A stretch of DNA of 64,000 bases from Omphalotus guepiniiformis (Eukaryota; Basidiomycota; Agaricomycetes; Agaricales; Omphalotaceae): assembly GCA_028554645.1 (NCBI GenBank), contig JAQOOI010000006.1, positions 62,001 through 126,000 of the forward strand. Direction: 5' to 3'. Shown piece after piece: positions 57,297 through 64,000 of the stretch. Made by a program: the position numbers and the translations under genes. Under the pieces are notes generated by a model. That model saw only the letters and a program-made list of their open reading frames with translations. It searched no databases and was not told where the DNA came from. Within the stretch, counting starts at the first letter, position 1. Every line of letters begins with the position of its first letter.

Positions 57297-59294
57297 GGAG
57301 GATGTCATTCGATTTGCACAACAAGATCCAAACGACTTTTTTCTTTTTTTCTTTCATTCTTTCAATTCGTTCTTTCGTTTCCTTTCTGTCTCGCTGTATT
57401 CACATGATGTTTTCTTCTTCCTTGGGCTTTTATATACCGTGGGGGCCTATACTACTTGCCTTAATTCATCGTCTACATACTATACATGTTTCTTCTTATT
57501 CTTGGGTTTTATTATTGTCTGTTGTTACCCACCCACCCAACCCACCTACATACTCGAATTTCGTCTTCTTCTCTCGTCTCGTCTCTGTCTCAAAACTCAA
57601 ATGTCGTATATCAATGTGTGTTGTTACCTCAAAGTATTGGCCCTCGTCATACATACCAATCATACCAATCTTTGACTGTCTTTACTTTCTTCGTACATAC
57701 CACTGTTTTCTTTTTCGTCGTCTTTCGCTTTTGAATTCTTCACGACTAAAGTACTCTACTAATTTCTTGTCAATTTGATTGATTCCTTTTTTCCGTTTCG
57801 CTTTTTTGCTCGTCTTTGATTTTTTTTTCTTGTTGTGTGAGCTCACGTAAATATGGAGGAAAGTGGATACATATACGAGAAAGAACAATTGCCCCAGTGT
57901 ATGTAGTATGGTTATTCGGTTGATTATTCTCCCTTTTTGCGTTGAATTTGCTACCATGAGTGATTTCGTTTACGAATAGTGATATGTTCTCTGCCATAAG
58001 AAGAACCTTGGAATCTCAAGACTTCTTCTCATCTCTACCTACCAGGAACCCAAAGGTTCCCTGTCATAATTCCCGAGCGCCGCCGCCTCAAAACCTTCCG
58101 GTTTTATTGCCAAATTGCCAAGTTGGTGAGTAATGAAGAAGGATGGGGAGGGATGATTCGACCATCGTGGGCAACCGTCTTAATACCGGTGAAACGCGTG
58201 TGGGTTGGAATTTGACTGATATTTTTGGGAAAAGAAAGAAAGAAAGGTAAGAACTGGGTAAGAATCATTGGATTGGATTGGATTTATGGGGGGAAAGTGC
58301 GGAGAATTGCGCATGCCAGGTGGGTGGTCGCAGTAGGTTGCAGTGTGGCCGCGACGATGAAGAGAAGCCTGAGTGGTAGTACGTGTGTACCTTACAATAG
58401 GAAACCATGTCATCGTTGCATAAGTATAAGTATCAGAACTTCCCGACTGAGTGAGATGTGCGTATGCTCAATTTGGAAGAGAGAGGGCCCGGAGGAATTC
58501 GTGTATTCATACGTACAGATAACAAGTTGAAATACGCATATATGAAGTTCTATGAGTATGTATGTATTCATAGTCAGGACTCGGAAAGCCCAGAGCCTAG
58601 TCTTTACGCTCATAAAACTCGGGCCCCCCGGTACTTATGTAGTATAAGGATTTCTACATACTGACTCACACCTGAGACGTTCTGTTATGCCCATTGGCTG
58701 CAAGTGCGAAGTTTCACCGAGAAGCCTGGCTGAATGAAGTACCACGAGTCCAAAATTTACTTCAGTATCTCGAACCCGAATATATGCCCCCAATTCACCC
58801 TTTCTTTCTAAGTTCTCCTTGATATACATCTTATGCAACTAAACAATCTAGGTCGCGACTGTGTGCCACATGGATGATTGCTGGACGATTAACGAACACG
58901 GCATGTGGTAAGTATTGTATTTCTGTGGACCTCGTGAGCTTGGAAGGTCATCGATGTCTGATGATCTCTATGTACGTACGTGAACTGAAATCAGCCGTTA
59001 CCGAACTGAATGAAGGTTTTAATGAATATGTACTTATCTAGCCACTGTAAGGTACAGATCTACGTATAGTGATTCTGCTAGGGGCGTATCAATTATGGAC
59101 TTGACTGTCAGAGGAAAAGAGTGACGAGTCGCCCACCGATATTATACCCACCATCTTGCTTTCTGAGAAACTTGCGAAATGATGACCTTACAAAAAGGAA
59201 GTTGTAGAAACCATAACCACTAACCACTAACGCTAGCTCTTAGCCCCTAGCTCATTACCCGCTAGCGCTTACCCTCTAGCCTCTAACCCACTAT
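57297..59294. other. 3' region and intergenic
   Basis: T-rich DNA directly after the regulator, probably 3' UTR. No gene is seen after it. Just before the tRNA genes, 59220-59290 is a degenerate run of CTAGC/CTAAC units. Confidence 0.45.
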
Positions 59295-59363
59295 CTCCGA
59301 CACGAGGAATCGAACCCCGGACTGTCGCATGGGAGGCGATGATAACCACTGCACTATATCGGA
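59295..59363 (-). tRNA. tRNA-Gly(CCC)-like with a Glu-type body
   Basis: The cloverleaf is close to the tRNA-Glu(CTC) genes of this window. The acceptor TCCGATA/TGTCGGA is the same and the T arm has one G:U change. The anticodon loop is CTCCCAT, so the anticodon reads CCC (Gly). The anticodon stem has one mismatch (A:C) and the D arm is three bases shorter. It could be a real tRNA-Gly, an anticodon-switched tRNA-Glu, or a pseudogene. Confidence 0.65.
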
Positions 59364-59643
59364 TTGACATGATCTTCAAACCTCCCATGTAATCTGGTGA
59401 ACCGTAATCATCATACTACCCAAAATACGATGCAATACTCCCCACCCGTAAATTAGATTGTCGTTAATTCAATATCAGTGGCAAAAAGACAAAGTCTTGT
59501 TCCTCGTTGTGGTCAGCTTGACCGAAGCTTGAAACAGAAGAGTCCGTCATGGCTACAGACATTGTCGCCGACAAGAGTATTACTTGACCCCAATGTTCAA
59601 TAAAAATTGAAAGGAGTCCATAAGGCAAATGTGTTCCGATCTA

Positions 59644-59715
59644 TTCCGACACGGGGAATCGAACCCCGGGCTATCGCGTGAGAGGCGATAATGTTAGCCA
59701 CTACACCATATCGGA
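59644..59715 (-). tRNA. tRNA-Glu(CTC), second copy
   Basis: The mature body is identical to the gene at 36174-36245, including the loop CTCTCAC and the acceptor TCCGATA/TGTCGGA. Flanks differ. No intron. Confidence 0.92.
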
Positions 59716-61044
59716 GTGTATAGAAGAGTTATAACATCAGGATTGCTGTCGATTAGCACGACGAGATCAAGAAATGAAAGATTGTACTTGGGGGAAGTTG
59801 GTAAAATCGTGAAATACAGTAGTAAGGAAATACAATTAGCATCGTGATTCGATGTCAATACAGTGATTATGCATATGCATACTTGACTCACCCTCTATTG
59901 TCGTTGATAATGGCAGGATTTGGTAGAAAGCCTACGATCAAGAAAACATATGGTCGAGCTGAGTACTACGCGTGAGTACTCTCGGAACGGTTGCTCTAGG
60001 TGCAGACGAGCATCCGTTATATATGGGAAACACTTACCGCGCGTATAGGTTACGAACCCCTGAGTTCCAACTCGTCTTCGGAGCATGAACAGAGTCTGTT
60101 CATCAAGAAGACCGATACAGGCTCACTCCGGTACTGACCGGGACCTTCGGGCGATATATCTCCTGCACTGAGTCCTGTACGCCGACCAGAATGGTCAACT
60201 TGAAGAACATAAGCAGTCAGAAATGTGTATTCAAGCCAGAAAGCCAGAACCAAGACCCAGGACGATCGAGTACGGAGTCGTAAGAGAAGAGGCTCAGGAA
60301 ATGGCAATGTCCTGCGAAAAATTCAATATTTAACGACCCACATGACATTCACGTGCTTCATTATTGACGCGTCGCGTCGCGCCTTTTACCTCTTCCCGAC
60401 GAACCCAGAAAATTGAAGCTCGAGTATCGTTTCCGTCCCACTTAGAAAGTAACTAAGGTCATGTAGCCACAGTTTGTACAGTAATCTCATTCCTGACGAC
60501 GGAGGAGGTTGCTATGTCCTTTGAGACAAAGGAGGTGAGTATAATGGTGGCCTTCTACGAACGCGAGTTTGAGTACCTGGTACCTAGTATCTAGAAAGAA
60601 AGAATCAGCCGACCAATGGACATGGAGTACTCGCGTCGTTCAATGCATTCAGGCGTTTATACCATCATGCAATGCAATGCACAGTGGGTGGTCCAAACCC
60701 TACGCGTACATGGTCCGTCCATGGCCACTCACCGTACGCATGGCTTCGTGATCAATGCATGGTCGGGCGTTTGGACCACTCATCGTACGCATGGCAAGTC
60801 AACCATTGTTCGTTATTCGTTATTCGTTGTGTCGCGAAATAATGGCTTACACCGGTACCTTGACCACAGAGCCAGTGGCCACTCAGTGTAAACGATCCCG
60901 TGATCACAAAAGGGGGGTGCCTCTGGCTCTGGGCATATAAATTAAATCGCGTCCTTCACATGGGTTCTCTTCGTTCTTAACGAAGTCTCTGTCTGTGTTC
61001 TCTAACTACCCCATATCTACCACATATCTACCACATTCATCGAT
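59716..61044. other. Intergenic, promoter of fourth FLAFG gene
   Basis: No gene is seen. A CACTCA(C/T)CGTACGCATGGC direct repeat occurs near 60728 and 60777. The family promoter motif and a TATA box follow. Confidence 0.45.
60872..60943 (+). promoter_or_regulatory. Promoter: TGGCCA element and TATA box
   Basis: CCAGTGGCCACTCAGTG lies at 60872-60888 (TGGCCA at 60876-60881). TATAAATT at 60936-60943 is about 100 bases before the ATG. The arrangement resembles the promoter at 1028-1096. Confidence 0.5.
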
Positions 61045-62060
61045 ATGTTCTCTACCGTTGGACCTGCTACCAACGTCAACACCATCGACATCAACACCAC
61101 CGCACCTATGGAAGGTGTATCAACCACATCGACGACGACCCCAATTCATCATCGATGCGCACCCACCCCTCCGCCTCGTTCGAGGTTCCTAGCGTTCGGT
61201 GACTCTATCTGGAGGCCAACTGTGACGGAGTTGTCACAGAACAATTCTCAAGCGTGTCATGGATCCGGAAGGAGGGAGGGAGAGGGGAGAGGGGAGAGTT
61301 CTTCTGTGGAAACAGTGAGTTTGATTCATGTCACAAATGAGATTGCGTTGCTCACCCATGTACTACATCATAGGTCCCGAAAAGTCGCAGATTTTGGGAC
61401 GTAGTGCTTAATGAGAACGAGCATAACCCGATGGCTGGGAAGCAGCCAATGTACCCCCGGATTCCATTCCCTCACGATACCGAGCGTCTTCCGCTTCCAC
61501 AATCGATGCAAAGCGGCGACTCGCCCTCTTCACATTCGCACTCATCATCCGGCACCTCTCAACGCGCTGGTGCGACCTCCCACCCACGCGACTACCAATT
61601 CCCAAGCCGGGAAGAAATCGAAAGGAGAAGGGATAAGAGTATAAAGCAGATGATGGACAGAACCCGAAAGGAGCTGGAGCGTCTGACGAGAGTGGCCGAG
61701 GCGTTTCAGCGACGACCCGCGAGGATGCACGTTGACGAGGCGCGGCCGAGTGTCGCTCCTGGTTGGGTGTTCGACCCGTTCGAAGACGTGGTGGAGGATG
61801 AGGGTGAGGGTCATCCCTTCGTGTACTACCACGAACGTCGCGTCAATGACGAAGTTCGATTCGCCCCTCCTCCTATTCCAGCATGTCCTCTCCCCGTCCC
61901 CTCCTCATCTTCCCCCTTCATCTTCAACCCAATATTCGACATAGACGCGGTAGAACGAAGTATGTTCTGCCCCAGACCTCCTCCACCTCCGCCTCTGTCG
62001 TACTACTTTCCTCAGGCGTTCTATGGGCGTCCCGTCATGATACCTTCGTCCCACTACTAG
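61045..62060 (+). CDS. FLAFG-family protein 4 (unrecognised, 318 aa)
   Basis: Exons 61045-61314 and 61374-62060 give about 318 residues, with a 59-base phase-0 intron at the family position. It is closest to copy 1 at 1189: both start MFST, carry TPPPRSRFLAFGDS (here) or TPPPHSRFLAFGSR before the intron and KSR(R/Q)FWDVVL after it, and share PFIF(N/Q)P(I/K)FD(I/V)DAV near the end. A charged helix (EEIERRRDKSIKQMMDRTRKE, of which the middle is the clearest part) could be a coiled coil. The protein stops about 110 residues earlier than copy 1, after a poly-Pro stretch, and lacks its Cys-rich tail. No signal peptide. About 60 kb separates it from copy 1, so the family is spread over the window. 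Confidence 0.75.
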
Positions 62061-64000
62061 CTACTGGTCTATGTAGCAGCGAAGGGTGCGATTGCCTGAG
62101 TGCAAGATTCCGTATACCCGAACGAACGAGGGTTGAGCCGAGCCAATAGACAAAGACAATGGCTGGTCAAATCGCAGCGAAAAAACTTTCAAAGTACCAG
62201 CCATGCCATTGTCCTCGAAGTTCAAGGTTCGAGCTGGGTCATGTAAGCGTACTTCCTTCCTTTGAGGGTGCCACCTCAAAGAGAAGTCTCTTACTGTGGC
62301 GGAGGGCAGTCGTCCATGGGTCGTCAGGGGAAGGAGCGACGGTGAGAGGCAAAGAACATTTTCTTTTGGCCTTGCACACTATTTATCGTGTCCGGGTTTC
62401 CTTGTTTTCTCTTTGGCTTGTCGTGCTCGTGCTCGTGTTCACTGTATATTGTCTTTCAAGGTCTCGTCTTTGTTATCGTTTCTGTAGATTGCGTTGTTTA
62501 GTATTTGCTTTGTCTTTTCTGAAAAAAAGTAGACCAGACCACGTAATGGTTTCTATTTGCTGTATATATAGCTCACCATATATTATTCGTTGAGAGGAAT
62601 GGATTTGTCGCTTTAATACGAAAACGAATGTGATCTATGAACTTCGTCATTGAGGAGGAAGAGGGAGGAAGGCAGTAACAGAGATTATTGACAAGTGTTT
62701 GTATCGAAACCTTCGACTGCCGACCACGACACGCAACTTCAAGGCGCTGGTCCGTTTTACATTGCACTGGACTGCTCGAGATGCGGGCTTTCTCCCCTAT
62801 AACAATGAATAACGCGTTTTGATGAAGCTTTGAAGCCGAGGAGCGCTGAAGTACAATGAGACAGAGTGCGCTGTGCGGCAGTGAACGGGGCCATTATTTT
62901 TCATTAGCGGGGAATCTGTTGAAAGCTAAATGAGCAAGGTACGCAAATACACTGTCTATCATTCTCTTCGCTTTATTCAAATGGTTCTCCATGCAGATGA
63001 TCTCCATCGTTCAGTTGAAATGTTCTTCCTGACCAACGTGTCTTTCTACAACCCTCGCTGCAGTGGGCATAACTCCCGCTAATTAAGCTCACGAGATTGC
63101 TCCCTATCCCATCCCATCCCATCCACAACCATCCTCTCTTCGCCGCTGGTCGCGTCCTACTATCCCGCGCAAACCACATCTTTGAGCAAGTCGGCGGTAT
63201 CGAAAGTGGTACATGGCAATAGCTGATTGTGGAAAATGTAGTCAAGGGGCAGTTGGTAGTGGAGACTCGGAATCGGATATACTGCAAGCTGGGTCGAGTG
63301 AGTCGCCTTTGTGGATGGATGAGGATCGAGAGATAGAATCTTCCTCATGCGTGTATGATTATCGTCATACTTCTCCTCACCCACCCCAACTACTGTCGTG
63401 CGCCAATTCTCGACAGCACACAGTACTAGTCCCAACCAAATCAACCTATCACGTTCTCTTCCACCTCGCCACAACCACAAGTATAAAACCAAACCAAACC
63501 AGGCTCTCTAAAAGCCCTCTACCGCAACCTACACCTCTCCGAATACTCTATAAACGCGAGTCACCATCAAGTGTTCCTCCACGAACCTTCGATCGTCAGG
63601 AAAGGCTACATAGAAGATATCGACTGAGGCCGGCGCTGGTCGATGTACGTTTGTTTGACCACAACACAATTTCGTCAAGGTGAGTTCAGCTGGAGGTGGA
63701 GGATATTTCACTGGACCCATCGACAACGCTTGCATTCATTGAATGCACCTCGAGGTCTTCACTCCTAAAATAATAATTGCCTCGAAACTTGCTCGATCTT
63801 GCCCTCTCCTCTTTTGAAGCTGCAAGGATTCCGAGGTTATACATTTATCCCCAGTATCTCATTCACCCAGGATTGGAACTGGGGAAACGGGAGACACAGA
63901 GTTATATTGTCAATTACATGCTACACTCAGCGAAACGAGGGAAAGCGAAGCGGCCTTGCTCCGTTTCGATTTCAACGACAGATGACATTCACGCATTCAC
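62061..64000. other. Intergenic to window end
   Basis: No firm gene. At about 63508-63622 a short plus-strand stretch (KALYRNLHLSEYSINAS) resembles the segment after the F-box in fungal F-box proteins, but no start or flanking exon could be joined. Confidence 0.35.

Noticed and set aside
61883..62149. Frame containing GCDCLSA after the stop of FLAFG gene 4, resembling the Cys tail of copy 1
   Set aside because: Only a few residues match and alignment at DNA level is weak, so a frameshifted tail cannot be claimed.

Overview
The window looks like nuclear DNA of a mushroom-forming basidiomycete (Agaricomycetes). Genes are cut by many short GT-AG introns of about 48-70 bases. The protein types are typical of that group: a secreted heme-thiolate peroxygenase, ricin-B-type lectins, several F-box proteins with diverged repeats, and a C2H2 regulator with very long low-complexity arms. 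All exon joins were made by eye from splice signals, reading frame and comparison between paralogues inside the window; none has transcript support.

Layout. 1-12.5 kb: three members of an unrecognised protein family, here called the FLAFG family after its N-terminal motif, plus two F-box genes. The F-box/FLAFG pair is tandemly duplicated (4726-8187 and 9271-12519). 13.5-15.8 kb: flavocytochrome b2 (CYB2-type L-lactate dehydrogenase) in 16 exons. 16.8-19.5 kb: a secreted protein resembling an ADP-ribosyltransferase fold, then a short-chain dehydrogenase. 19.7-30 kb: an F-box gene, a broken and an intact copy of another F-box gene, two ricin-B-like lectin copies in AT-rich DNA, and a fragment of a second CYB2. 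31-35.4 kb: two tail-to-tail copies of a secreted His/Cys papain-like candidate, then the second ADP-ribosyltransferase-like gene on the minus strand. 36-41 kb: tRNA-Glu, a small basic protein and the peroxygenase. 42-44 kb: a third lectin copy bounded by a 33-base direct repeat. 44-52 kb: gene-poor DNA with one candidate terminal-inverted-repeat element. 52.3-57.3 kb: the zinc-finger regulator, with two overlapping long frames downstream of the fingers. 59.3-59.7 kb: two tRNA genes on the minus strand. 61-62 kb: the fourth FLAFG gene.

How the genes may relate. Most of the window is a local nursery of duplicated lineage-specific genes: FLAFG x4, F-box x4 (two pairs) plus one, lectin x3, ADP-ribosyltransferase-like x2, papain-like x2, CYB2 plus fragment. 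Decayed copies sit beside intact ones. The four FLAFG genes also share a promoter motif (TGGCCA) upstream of the core promoter, suggesting co-regulation. The secreted enzyme-like pairs and lectins could form a defence or interaction arsenal; that is inference.
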